Positions 35,921 to 44,203 of a stretch of DNA of 64,000 nucleotides are shown here, in pieces. The DNA is from SZUA-229 sp964531165. GTDB taxonomy: Bacteria; Pseudomonadota; Gammaproteobacteria; SZUA-229. The stretch spans positions 37,645 to 101,644 of the forward strand of contig CAZHEA010000003.1 of assembly GCA_964531165.1 (NCBI GenBank), read 5' to 3'. The notes beneath the pieces were generated by a model. The model had not been told where the DNA came from and searched no databases. It worked only from the letters and a program-made list of their open reading frames with translations. Position 1 is the first letter of the stretch. The number at the start of each line of letters is the position of its first letter. The translations under genes and the position numbers were made by a program.

Positions 35921-36894
35921 TGAAACGGCTGGATTATTACTGGAACAGTATTAATTTTATATCATTGCTTTTACTGCCATTGTCGGTGGTATTTTTTATG
36001 TTGAGCCAGGTTAGAAGGTGGCTGTATAAAATTAATTTTTTGTCATCTTACAAAGCACCGGTTCCGGTTATTGTTATTGGTAACATTACGGTAGGTGGTA
36101 CGGGTAAAACGCCATTAATAATTGAGCTGGTTAAACAGCTCCAGGCGATAGGTAAGCATCCCGGTGTTATTAGCAGAGGCTATGGTGGTGCTGCACTGAG
36201 TTGGCCACAAATTGTTAATTCACAGAGCCAGTCACAGCAGGTGGGTGATGAGCCGCAGTTAATCTTTCAACAAACCTTATGTCCGTTGGTGGCCGGTCCT
36301 GACAGAAAAGCCGATATAACATTATTACTTAAGCAGTTTAACTGTGATGTTATTCTCGCAGATGATGGCTTGCAGCACTATGCACTTCAGCGACAGGTAG
36401 AAATTTGCATTGTTGATGCAACACGATTATGTGGAAATGGCTGGTATCTTCCTGCGGGTCCTTTAAGAGAGGGGCAGAGCAGGCTTAGCCAGGTTGATCT
36501 TGTGTTGTATAATGGTGGCTCAAACGATGCACTGTCATTTAATGTACAACCACGAAAATGTATACCTGTTGTACGTAATCACTTACAAAGTTTCTTAATA
36601 AGTGAAATATCCGGTGAAACGGTACATGCTATCGCCGGTATAGGCCACCCGCAGCGGTTTTTCACGATGCTTGAGCAGTATGGGATAACAGTCATTGCCC
36701 ATGCCTTTAAAGACCATAATAACTATCAATCATCAGATCTGCATTTTGATGATGATCTGCGTGTATTAATGACTGAAAAAGATGCGATAAAATGTACGGG
36801 TTTTCAACTGGATAATCATTGGTCTGTGCCGATTGAAATTAAGCTGAGTGACTCGGCACAGAAAAAAGTTGATAAAATATTTTCATCACTTTAA
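35920..36894 (+). CDS. lpxK: Tetraacyldisaccharide 4'-kinase
   Basis: LpxK phosphorylates the 4' position of the lipid A disaccharide at the inner membrane. It is 324 residues. An N-terminal membrane anchor (about 15-32) is followed by the Walker A-like PVIVIGNITVGGTGKTPLII, VISRGYGG, VGDEPQLIF, ILADDGLQHYAL and LREGQSRL. AIAGIGHPQRFF and LMTEKDAIKC match the C-terminal half of the family. It overlaps msbA by one base. Confidence 0.96.
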   Translation: MKRLDYYWNSINFISLLLLPLSVVFFMLSQVRRWLYKINFLSSYKAPVPVIVIGNITVGGTGKTPLIIELVKQLQAIGKHPGVISRGYGGAALSWPQIVNSQSQSQQVGDEPQLIFQQTLCPLVAGPDRKADITLLLKQFNCDVILADDGLQHYALQRQVEICIVDATRLCGNGWYLPAGPLREGQSRLSQVDLVLYNGGSNDALSFNVQPRKCIPVVRNHLQSFLISEISGETVHAIAGIGHPQRFFTMLEQYGITVIAHAFKDHNNYQSSDLHFDDDLRVLMTEKDAIKCTGFQLDNHWSVPIEIKLSDSAQKKVDKIFSSL

Positions 36895-36925
36895 ATAATA
36901 TAATGTGATATTAGAGAGAATTACC

Positions 36926-37108
36926 ATGAATAAAAAAAACCTTGAATTATTAGTCTGTCCTGAGTGTCAGGCTAAGCTCAGTTATAATAAAAATCAGCAA
37001 AACCTTAGCTGTGATAATTGTAAACTTGAGTATCCTGTTAAAGACGGAATTCCTGTGATGCTGGTTGAACAAGCAACAAAAACTGAATCTTCAAATACTA
37101 CCACCTGA
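36926..37108 (+). CDS. Trm112-family zinc-finger-like protein (YcaR)
   Basis: A 60-residue small protein from ATG 36926 with an AGAGAGAA site upstream. The motif LLVCPECQAKL and LSCDNCKLEYPVKDGIPVML places four Cys as a Trm112/YcaR zinc-ribbon. Genes of this type almost always lie between lpxK and kdsB, as here. Trm112 activates methyltransferases in eukaryotes and archaea; the bacterial role is less clear. Confidence 0.93.
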   Translation: MNKKNLELLVCPECQAKLSYNKNQQNLSCDNCKLEYPVKDGIPVMLVEQATKTESSNTTT

Positions 37109-37126
37109 TTAACCTAAGACTAACTA

Positions 37127-37873
37127 ATGACACCTTTCCATATTGTAATTCCTGCTCGTTATGCCTCCAGCCGTTTTCCGGGTAAGCCTTTGCAGCTGAT
37201 TAATGAAAAAACCATGTTGCAGCATGTCTATGAGGTCGCAAAAAACTCACCTGCTGAAAGTGTGGTGATTGCAACAGATGATAAACGTATTGCTGAGGTT
37301 GCAAAACATTTTTGTGAACAGGTATTAATGACTTCCAATAAACATGAATCGGGCACAGACAGGTTGGCAGAAGTGTGTGCTTTGCAGCAGTGGGCAGCAG
37401 ATGAAATTGTTGTTAATTTACAGGGTGATGAACCACTGACACCAGCGCAGCTACTTGTACAGGTGGCTGATAATATACATAACAATGAAGCCGCATCAAT
37501 TGCGACATTGAGTACGCCGTTAACGACGATCGAAGAAATAACTGATGCGAATATTGTTAAAGTGGTCACCGACAAAAATGGCTATGCACTTTATTTTAGT
37601 CGTGCGCCTATCCCATTTAAACGCGATGCTGATAGCTTGAGCTTATCGAACTTATATCAACGACACCTGGGTATTTATGCATATCGCGTGGGCTTTTTAA
37701 ATGAATACAGTCAACTATCACAATGCGAAATTGAAGTTTTTGAAAAATTAGAACAATTACGCGCAATGTATCATGGGCATAAAATTCATGTTGAGCAGGC
37801 ACACTCATTACCCGGGCCGGGAATTGATACGCCTGAAGATTTACAAAAAATAAAATTATTACTGGCTTGTTAA
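37127..37873 (+). CDS. kdsB: 3-deoxy-manno-octulosonate cytidylyltransferase
   Basis: KdsB makes CMP-Kdo for lipopolysaccharide core synthesis. It is 248 residues. Motifs: VIPARYASSRFPGKPL (nucleotide loop), HESGTDRLAEVCA, VVNLQGDEPLTPAQLL, YFSRAPIPFKRD, YQRHLGIYAYRVGFLNEYSQ and EKLEQLRAMYHGHKIHVE. All match the family. Four bases separate its stop from the rlmKL start. Confidence 0.97.
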   Translation: MTPFHIVIPARYASSRFPGKPLQLINEKTMLQHVYEVAKNSPAESVVIATDDKRIAEVAKHFCEQVLMTSNKHESGTDRLAEVCALQQWAADEIVVNLQGDEPLTPAQLLVQVADNIHNNEAASIATLSTPLTTIEEITDANIVKVVTDKNGYALYFSRAPIPFKRDADSLSLSNLYQRHLGIYAYRVGFLNEYSQLSQCEIEVFEKLEQLRAMYHGHKIHVEQAHSLPGPGIDTPEDLQKIKLLLAC

Positions 37874-37877
37874 AATT

Positions 37878-40055
37878 ATGAATGAAAATATTACGTTTTT
37901 TGCAACCTGTTCGAAAGGTATGGAAGACCTGTTATATAACGAACTGATTGCTTTACAGATAGACACAGCTAAACAGGAATACTCCGGCGTTAGTTTTACC
38001 GGCACACTTCAACAGGCTTACCGGGCATGTTTGTGGTCGCGACTGGCGAGCCGCGTATTTTTGAAATTAACCTCATTTGAAGCACTTGATGAAGACGCAT
38101 TGTATGCAGGTGTGCAAACCATAAACTGGCCACAGCATATCGATATGGATGGTACTTTAGCGGTTAATTGCACAATCAATCGATCTGAAATTACTAATTC
38201 TCATTATGCCTCGTTAAAAACAAAAGATGCAATAGTTGATCAGTTTAATGAGCTGTATGAAACGCGTCCATCAGTAGATCGTGAGCAACCGGATGTGCGT
38301 ATTAATGTTCATATAGATCACGATGCAGTTGATATAAGTATTGACCTTTCCGGTGAACCGTTACATAAACGCGGTTATCGTATTTCGAGTGTGCAGGCAC
38401 CGCTTAAAGAAAACCTGGCAGCCGCAATTTTAATCCGCAGTGGCTGGTGCTCAGATAAAGGTGATGACAAGCCAAAAGATTTGCTGGATCCGATGTGTGG
38501 TTCGGCAACATTTTTAATTGAGGCCGCAATGATGTGCTTAAATATTGCACCGGGTCTAAAACGTCAATTTTATGGTTTTTTAAACTGGAAAGGCCATGAT
38601 CAACAGGTCTGGAAAAAGTTATTAAGTGAGGCAAAAAATGCTGTATTACCTTTGTCTGACTGTAGTATTCGTTTCACCGGTTATGATGCAGATAAGTTCT
38701 CGGTAGCTAGCGCAAGGCAAAACGTACATAGCGCAGGCTTACAGGATTTAATTACACTCGAGCATAAAAACTTTTCGCAGTGTTGTGAAGATATGCAGAC
38801 TAATGCTGACTCTATAATTCCTTCAATGTTGATTGTAAATCCACCGTATGGTGAACGCCTTGGTGAAAGACAGGAGCTTGCTCATTTATACTCTGAAATG
38901 GGTGAATGCTGGCGCGAGCACTTTCCTGACTGGAAAATATGTCTGTTTACAGCCAATGATGATTTGATAAAGCACATTGGTTTACGCGCCCATAGAACAA
39001 ATAGTTTTTATAATGGCGCTATTAAATGTAAGTTATTGCAATATCAAATTCGCCCGGCACTTTCCGTCGAAAAAAAGCAGGAAAGAGATCAGCGAAATAC
39101 CGAGCAACGTGCAGCAATTTTAAATCGCTTAAAGAAAAATGTTAAACATATTGGTCGTTGGGCTAAAAAGAATAATATACAGGCCTATCGGGTATATTCT
39201 GCTGATATACCCGAATATGCTGCGGCAATTGATGTTTATGGTGACTGGGTGCATGTGCAGGAATATCAGGCGCCTTCAACTATCGAAATTAACAAAGCAA
39301 AACAGCGGCTGGATTTATTGGTCGAAGTGGTGCCTGAAGCACTGGGTATTGATAAAGACAATATCGTAATCAAAACTCGCCGGCAACAGAAGGGACTTGC
39401 ACAATATGAGAAACAAAGCGGTTTACGCTGGGAATTTGTGATAGAAGAGGGGGGAAGTTCTTTTTATATTAACCTTAAAGACTATCTTGATACGGGGTTG
39501 TTTCTTGATCACCGGCTAACTCGTCAGCTGGTCTTTGATAAAGTCAGTAATGGCCCCGAGTCAGCTACATTCTTAAATCTGTTCTCCTATACATCATCGG
39601 TTTCAGTATATGCTGCAAAAGCCGGCGCTATTACTACAAGTGTAGATATGTCGAATACTTATATCAGCTGGTCGAAGCGTAACTTTGAACTTAATGATTT
39701 GTTATCAGATAAGCATATCTTTATAAAAGCCGATTGTATGAAATGGCTGGAATTAGCGAAAGTTGAAACACAACGTTATCGATGGATATTTATTGATCCG
39801 CCAACTTTTTCGAATTCAAAATCGATGGAAAATTTATTCGATGTACAAAAAGATCATGTCGATTTGATAGAGTCAGCGATGAAGCTGTTAGAGAAAAAGG
39901 GTGAAATTATATTTTCTAATAACTTTAGAAAGTTCAAAATAGATAAAGGTTTAATGGAAAAATATCAGATAGAAAATATTTCAGCTTCAACTATACCTGA
40001 GGATTTTAAACGTAACCCCAGAATACATCATTGCTTTAGTATTAAACCGAAATAG
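37878..40055 (+). CDS. rlmL: 23S rRNA methyltransferase RlmKL (m2G2445 and m7G2069)
   Basis: A 725-residue fusion of two rRNA methyltransferases. The N-terminal THUMP domain (about 45-155) binds RNA. The first methyltransferase has LDPMCGSATFLIEAAMM and VNPPYGERLGE, methylating G2445 at N2. The C-terminal RlmK half has TGLFLDHRLTRQ, FLNLFSYTSSVSVYAAKAGA and FIDPPTFSNSKSM, making m7G2069. Size is close to the E. coli protein. It ends the kdsB run, and a strong bidirectional terminator follows. Confidence 0.96.
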   Translation: MNENITFFATCSKGMEDLLYNELIALQIDTAKQEYSGVSFTGTLQQAYRACLWSRLASRVFLKLTSFEALDEDALYAGVQTINWPQHIDMDGTLAVNCTINRSEITNSHYASLKTKDAIVDQFNELYETRPSVDREQPDVRINVHIDHDAVDISIDLSGEPLHKRGYRISSVQAPLKENLAAAILIRSGWCSDKGDDKPKDLLDPMCGSATFLIEAAMMCLNIAPGLKRQFYGFLNWKGHDQQVWKKLLSEAKNAVLPLSDCSIRFTGYDADKFSVASARQNVHSAGLQDLITLEHKNFSQCCEDMQTNADSIIPSMLIVNPPYGERLGERQELAHLYSEMGECWREHFPDWKICLFTANDDLIKHIGLRAHRTNSFYNGAIKCKLLQYQIRPALSVEKKQERDQRNTEQRAAILNRLKKNVKHIGRWAKKNNIQAYRVYSADIPEYAAAIDVYGDWVHVQEYQAPSTIEINKAKQRLDLLVEVVPEALGIDKDNIVIKTRRQQKGLAQYEKQSGLRWEFVIEEGGSSFYINLKDYLDTGLFLDHRLTRQLVFDKVSNGPESATFLNLFSYTSSVSVYAAKAGAITTSVDMSNTYISWSKRNFELNDLLSDKHIFIKADCMKWLELAKVETQRYRWIFIDPPTFSNSKSMENLFDVQKDHVDLIESAMKLLEKKGEIIFSNNFRKFKIDKGLMEKYQIENISASTIPEDFKRNPRIHHCFSIKPK

Positions 40056-40077
40056 TTATCAAAAAAACAGCAGAACT

Positions 40078-40119
40078 CATGGCCTATTATTTATTTGAAC
40101 AGTAGGCCATGAAGTGTTT
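40078..40119. terminator. Bidirectional terminator between rlmL and rsd
   Basis: Arms CATGGCCTA (40078-40086) and TAGGCCATG (40103-40111) form a perfect 9-base stem. A T-run (TTTTTTT) follows on the plus strand, and an A-run (AAAAAAA, 40061-40067) precedes it, giving a T-run on the minus strand. It lies between two convergent genes and can serve both. Confidence 0.8.
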
Positions 40120-40121
40120 TT

Positions 40122-40619
40122 TTACTGCAGGACTGTTTCGCCCTGATGGCTAGAGGTCAATAAAGTATTAATTAATTTATCTTCCAGCTCAATTCGAGTG
40201 GCAAGCTCTTCACCTAGTTGAGAAAGTTGCTGAGGCAGTTTATTCTTCAGTTCATCTGTAAACGTACTTGCACTATCGTAAGCATCGTTAAATGCGACAG
40301 CCAGTGCGGTGGTTTTTTCAATGCGTGGGTAAATAGTGTTCGCGAGTTTAATTATTTCATTACGTCTTTCTTTGCCTTCGGAAATACGGCTATAGAGTTC
40401 AAAATGTCCGGTTGCAATATAATCTATCAAAAGCTGACAAAATTCCTGCAATGTTTCATTGTCTATATTCTCAGCAGAGGTGATTTTGTTGCCATCACAA
40501 CCGGCTAAGCTACAGTAGAGTGCTAGAACTTCATTACGCTCGGAAATTAGCTGTTTTATTTCTTTCCGCGTTCGTGCCCGTCGGTCTGTGTCTGGTTGTA
40601 CATCGACTGAATCGTTCAT
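40122..40619 (-). CDS. rsd: Rsd/AlgQ-family anti-sigma-70 protein
   Basis: A 165-residue helical protein. The segment LQEFCQLLIDYIATGHFELY followed by SRI, and LSQLGEELATRIELEDKLI, closely match Rsd of E. coli (DDFCQSLVDYLSAGHFSIYERI and LSDIGEALEARFVLEDKLI as I remember them). Rsd/AlgQ binds the RNA polymerase sigma-70 region 4 and lowers its use, especially in stationary phase; AlgQ also regulates exopolysaccharide and siderophore genes in Pseudomonas. The gene stands alone, convergent with rlmL. Confidence 0.85.
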   Translation of the reverse strand: MNDSVDVQPDTDRRARTRKEIKQLISERNEVLALYCSLAGCDGNKITSAENIDNETLQEFCQLLIDYIATGHFELYSRISEGKERRNEIIKLANTIYPRIEKTTALAVAFNDAYDSASTFTDELKNKLPQQLSQLGEELATRIELEDKLINTLLTSSHQGETVLQ

Positions 40620-40961
40620 TCCTGACCCTCTTAAATGTGTGTTATTTTTGTATTTATACGGTTATAGAGTACTGCTGAGTTAATGAATCCAGTAACGATA
40701 CTCTTACCTTATCTATAATATAGTTTGAATCTATTAAACCATAGTTTGGGGCCAACTTCACATATTAAATAGTTATATAATCAACGGCTTTAACAAATAG
40801 CAATAAATTAAGTATATGTGTATATGAAAAGCAATTAAATGCTTCAAACAGGTAGTGCTTCTATAAAATTAGTAGATAGTAATTTACTTAATGTTGTTTA
40901 AATGCCACAGTCTGTTTAACTTATATCTTAGATATAAGCCGTATTAATTTAGGATTCTATT
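40620..40961. other. 342-base AT-rich divergent region (rsd / msrA)
   Basis: No reading frame of note. The region is strongly AT-rich, as expected for two divergent promoters. One perfect palindrome close to the msrA start is described separately; apart from that I see nothing recognisable. Confidence 0.4.
40920..40938 (+). promoter_or_regulatory. Perfect palindrome upstream of msrA (operator candidate)
   Basis: CTTATATC-TTA-GATATAAG has perfect 8-base arms at 40920-40927 and 40931-40938, 23 bases before the msrA ATG. Its position fits an operator near the transcription start or a 5' hairpin. The regulator is unknown. Confidence 0.4.
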
Positions 40962-41600
40962 ATGTTTTCTACAAATGACAATCTCACCATAATCTCAGCA
41001 GAAGATGCACTTGTCGGACGTGACCAGAAAATGTCTGTGACGGATCAACATTTTGTTAATGGTCATCGCTTAACCGAGCCATTTTCTGAGAATTTATCAA
41101 AAGCCATATTTGGTATGGGTTGTTTCTGGGGTGCGGAAAAAAAATTCTGGCAATTACCAGGTGTTTACACAACAGCGGTTGGCTATGCTGCGGGTACAAC
41201 AAAAAACCCGGCATATCAGGAAGTTTGCTCTGGCATGACTGGCCACAATGAAGTTGTGCTGGTGGTTTTTGATGAAGCTGTTTGTCAGTATGAGCTTTTA
41301 TTGAAGGTTTTTTTTGAAAGTCATAACCCGACTCAGGGAATGAGACAGGGAAATGATAGCGGAACCCAATATAGATCAGGTATTTATACTTTTACAAATA
41401 AACAGAGGCAACAGGCTGAAAGTATCAAAGCAGAATTTCAATTATTGCTCGATGCTAATAATATGTCATCAATAACTACGGAGATACTACCTGCTGAAGT
41501 GTTTTATTATGCGGAAGAATATCACCAGCAGTATCTGGCTAAAAACCCACAGGGATATTGTGGTTTAGGTGGTACAGGTGTTGTGTTTGAGTCATTGTAA
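40962..41600 (+). CDS. msrA: Peptide-methionine (S)-S-oxide reductase
   Basis: MsrA repairs oxidized methionine. It is 212 residues, equal to the long E. coli form. The catalytic Cys is C54 in FGMGCFWGAEKKFW. Other motifs are GYAAGTTKNPAYQEVCSGMT followed by GHNEVV, FFESHNPTQGMRQGNDSGTQ, EYHQQYL and a C-terminal GYCGLGGTG that holds a recycling Cys. A 40-residue N-terminal extension resembles that of E. coli MsrA. A perfect palindrome lies in front of the start. Confidence 0.96.
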   Translation: MFSTNDNLTIISAEDALVGRDQKMSVTDQHFVNGHRLTEPFSENLSKAIFGMGCFWGAEKKFWQLPGVYTTAVGYAAGTTKNPAYQEVCSGMTGHNEVVLVVFDEAVCQYELLLKVFFESHNPTQGMRQGNDSGTQYRSGIYTFTNKQRQQAESIKAEFQLLLDANNMSSITTEILPAEVFYYAEEYHQQYLAKNPQGYCGLGGTGVVFESL

Positions 41601-41618
41601 CTTCGTATTCAGTTTACT

Positions 41619-43967
41619 CTAGTTTTGTCTAATCGCGAGGATGATTTGGTTGCGTAGTGTTTTTATAGGGCTAAGTCGAGGTTCATCAGCAACACTGACG
41701 GCTAAGATTGAGTCGATATACACCAGGCCGATGGGTATGTTTTTTACAATAATAGGATAAACCAGTAAGGATTTTTTTGCGTATTTGTCACGATACCAGC
41801 GGGGAATTAAATGCAGGGAGTCCTCGTCCAGCACGTCTTCTAAAATTAAGTCTTTAGCCTGCTTTAACGATAGGTTAAAAATATCATCTCCACCATTGGG
41901 TATGCTGAAGCGGTTAGTAATTTCTTCAATATTCGGGCCGAACCCAAAGCGGGCATTAATTGATGTGCGGCCTTTATTGATAAAGCAGAACATAACCCGG
42001 TGAAAGTTAAAGCTGGTAAAAATTGTTTCCATAACCATGATTAGAATATCATTCAGTGGTGCGCCATCTAATATAGCATCAGTGATTTCCTGAATGGCTT
42101 CGATAATTTGATGCTGCTGCTCAGGCATATTGGTAAACGATTTTTCAGGAGAAATGACTTCAGGTGTTTTAACAGATGAGCTCTCTGGTACCCATGTATG
42201 AGCCTGTGTAAATATTTTACTTTGCGTTAAATCCAGATTCACTAATTTAGCGTATTTTTGCATTTCATCCAGTGCATTTGATAAAATATCTTCCATCTGT
42301 GAGCGTGAAATACTCATGCTATTACTATATCGCGAAGCAAGATTTTCAAAATTTTGTTGCCGCTCCTGTACGCCTGATGTGTGTATCATCTCGCAATATT
42401 CATTTGAAAATCCAGATACATGGGTCAACAGGTCGCTTTGGCTAAGCGGTTTTTTAAGCTCGCCGGGGGGCAGTGTGTGCATGCTGTTTATAAGTTCAGA
42501 TGGTAGTTGCCATGATTCACCTACCGCAATACCAATCTCTTCAAAGCTAACGCCCAGTACTGCTTCGGCTGCTACCTGTTCTTTCATGTTTTTCTGTTTG
42601 ATGATATCAAAAATAATTTCTGCCTCTTCCGGGAAATAATAAATAGACAGTAGTTTTCCGAGTTGATGAAACATCGAGCAAACATAGGCTTCTTCTTTAT
42701 CTTTTATATTCATCTTTGCAGCAACGCCATGTGCAAGGCTGCCACTGATCATCGAACTGATACAGGCTTCTTTTAGATTCTCTGCCTGGTTTTTGTCTTT
42801 TAAATGATCAAGCAGCATTAATCCGAGAGCTGCATTTCTAACTTCTTCAAAACCTAAAATAACAACAGCACGTGAAACGGTACTTATACGCCCGCCATAC
42901 TGACCATAAGAAGGTGAATTAACCAGACGTAATAATTTACTTGAGAGTGAATAATCTTTTAATATAGCATTGGAGAGGATATTGGCTGAATTATCACCTG
43001 ATGCTTTGGCTTTCTGACTGATTTCTACAACCTGATGAGACATGGTTGGGAAGTCTTTTTTATGCTCCATTCTGCGCAGTAAAAACTGTAATGTGCTGTT
43101 TATTTCACTGCTGGACTTTTGTTTGGCCGGGATATCAGTTTCAGGGGATATGCGTTGCAGGTGGTCAAGTAAGTCCTGTCGCATATCATGTGCATCTGCA
43201 TATCGCTGCTGCGGATCTTTGGTTAAAGCCTTCTCGGTAACTTCTTTAATGGCTATGTCATAGTCATCGGGGTAAAGTATTTTCTGGTTAACAATGGCAT
43301 TAATAATGGCAAATTTATTTTCGGCATCAATGGCCTGTCTTCCGGTAATAATTTCAAATAAAATTAATCCCAGCGAAAAGATATCAGATGCCGGGGTTAG
43401 TTCTTCATTATTACACTGTTCAGGTGACATGTATTTGAATGTTCCCCACACGCCTTCATTGTTGGTATCATCTTTTTTCTCACCGAGTAAGGTGGCAATA
43501 CCAAAATCCATCAAACGTGGTTTGTGCTGTGAAGTGATTAATATATTTGACGGGTTTAAATCGCGGTGAATTACGCCACGCTTATGTGCGTAGGCAATAG
43601 CATTGAGTAATGGCGCTAATAAATTGATGGCCTGTTTTGAATCCAGTTTTGGTTTTTTTATCAGAAAATCTTTTAGTGAAACTCCGTCAACATATTCAAA
43701 CACCAGATAGGGTGTACCCAGGTGTTCATCCATTTCAAATAAGGTAATTATATTAGGGTGTTGCAGTTTCGCTATGGTGCGGGCTTCAGTTAACAGTTGT
43801 TGTTTTATGCGAGGGGTGATTTTTTCGAGGCGGATGGTTTTTATTGCAACATTGCGTTCCAGTTGTTTATCGGATGCAAGGTAGACAATACCCTGAGAGC
43901 CGCTACCGAGTTCCTTGATAATTTTAAAGCGTCCGATGTGATCGGGTAGTACGGAGTTGAGTGCCAT
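41619..43967 (-). CDS. Ser/Thr protein kinase fused to HDOD and GAF domains
   Basis: A 782-residue three-part signalling protein. The kinase domain (about 13-280) has the glycine loop GSGSQG (21-26), Lys43, Glu62, catalytic loop HRDLNPSN (134-141) and DFG (154-156), so key metal and base residues are present. The Lys usually two residues after the catalytic Asp is Asn138. The HDOD domain (about 290-510) has LSSKLLRLVNSPSYGQYGG and FHQLGKLLSIYYFPEEA but no HD metal pair. The C-terminal GAF-like domain spans about 615-780 (MFCFINKGRTSINARFGFGP, LLVYPIIVKNIPIGLVYIDS). No membrane helix is seen. Function is probably phosphorylation in response to a bound ligand; targets unknown. Related separate HDOD genes lie at 60-62.6 kb. 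Confidence 0.92.
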   Translation of the reverse strand: MALNSVLPDHIGRFKIIKELGSGSQGIVYLASDKQLERNVAIKTIRLEKITPRIKQQLLTEARTIAKLQHPNIITLFEMDEHLGTPYLVFEYVDGVSLKDFLIKKPKLDSKQAINLLAPLLNAIAYAHKRGVIHRDLNPSNILITSQHKPRLMDFGIATLLGEKKDDTNNEGVWGTFKYMSPEQCNNEELTPASDIFSLGLILFEIITGRQAIDAENKFAIINAIVNQKILYPDDYDIAIKEVTEKALTKDPQQRYADAHDMRQDLLDHLQRISPETDIPAKQKSSSEINSTLQFLLRRMEHKKDFPTMSHQVVEISQKAKASGDNSANILSNAILKDYSLSSKLLRLVNSPSYGQYGGRISTVSRAVVILGFEEVRNAALGLMLLDHLKDKNQAENLKEACISSMISGSLAHGVAAKMNIKDKEEAYVCSMFHQLGKLLSIYYFPEEAEIIFDIIKQKNMKEQVAAEAVLGVSFEEIGIAVGESWQLPSELINSMHTLPPGELKKPLSQSDLLTHVSGFSNEYCEMIHTSGVQERQQNFENLASRYSNSMSISRSQMEDILSNALDEMQKYAKLVNLDLTQSKIFTQAHTWVPESSSVKTPEVISPEKSFTNMPEQQHQIIEAIQEITDAILDGAPLNDILIMVMETIFTSFNFHRVMFCFINKGRTSINARFGFGPNIEEITNRFSIPNGGDDIFNLSLKQAKDLILEDVLDEDSLHLIPRWYRDKYAKKSLLVYPIIVKNIPIGLVYIDSILAVSVADEPRLSPIKTLRNQIILAIRQN

Positions 43968-44062
43968 GCTGATCTTTTTGTATGAGTTTTAAAAAGAATA
44001 GTATGGACTGGGGGAAAAGCAAAAAATCGACGGTAAAGTTATTATTATAATTGCGGGTATAA

Positions 44063-44098
44063 ATCTCCCCCGGGCGTTTTTTTAGAAAGAGGGGAGAT
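44063..44098. terminator. Hairpin between ettA and the kinase gene
   Basis: Arms ATCTCCCC (44063-44070) and GGGGAGAT (44091-44098) are perfect 8-base complements with a 20-base loop. No clear T-run follows on the minus strand, so a terminator or processing-site role for the upstream ettA message is only possible. Confidence 0.25.
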
Positions 44099-44203
44099 AA
44101 GCGTTTAGCTCCGACTTAATAGAAGTAAACAGAGCATTTCCATATCCTTGTTGACGCAGACAAACCATTTTCTCGCCATTGGTAAAAGGGGGGCTGAGGA
44201 GAT

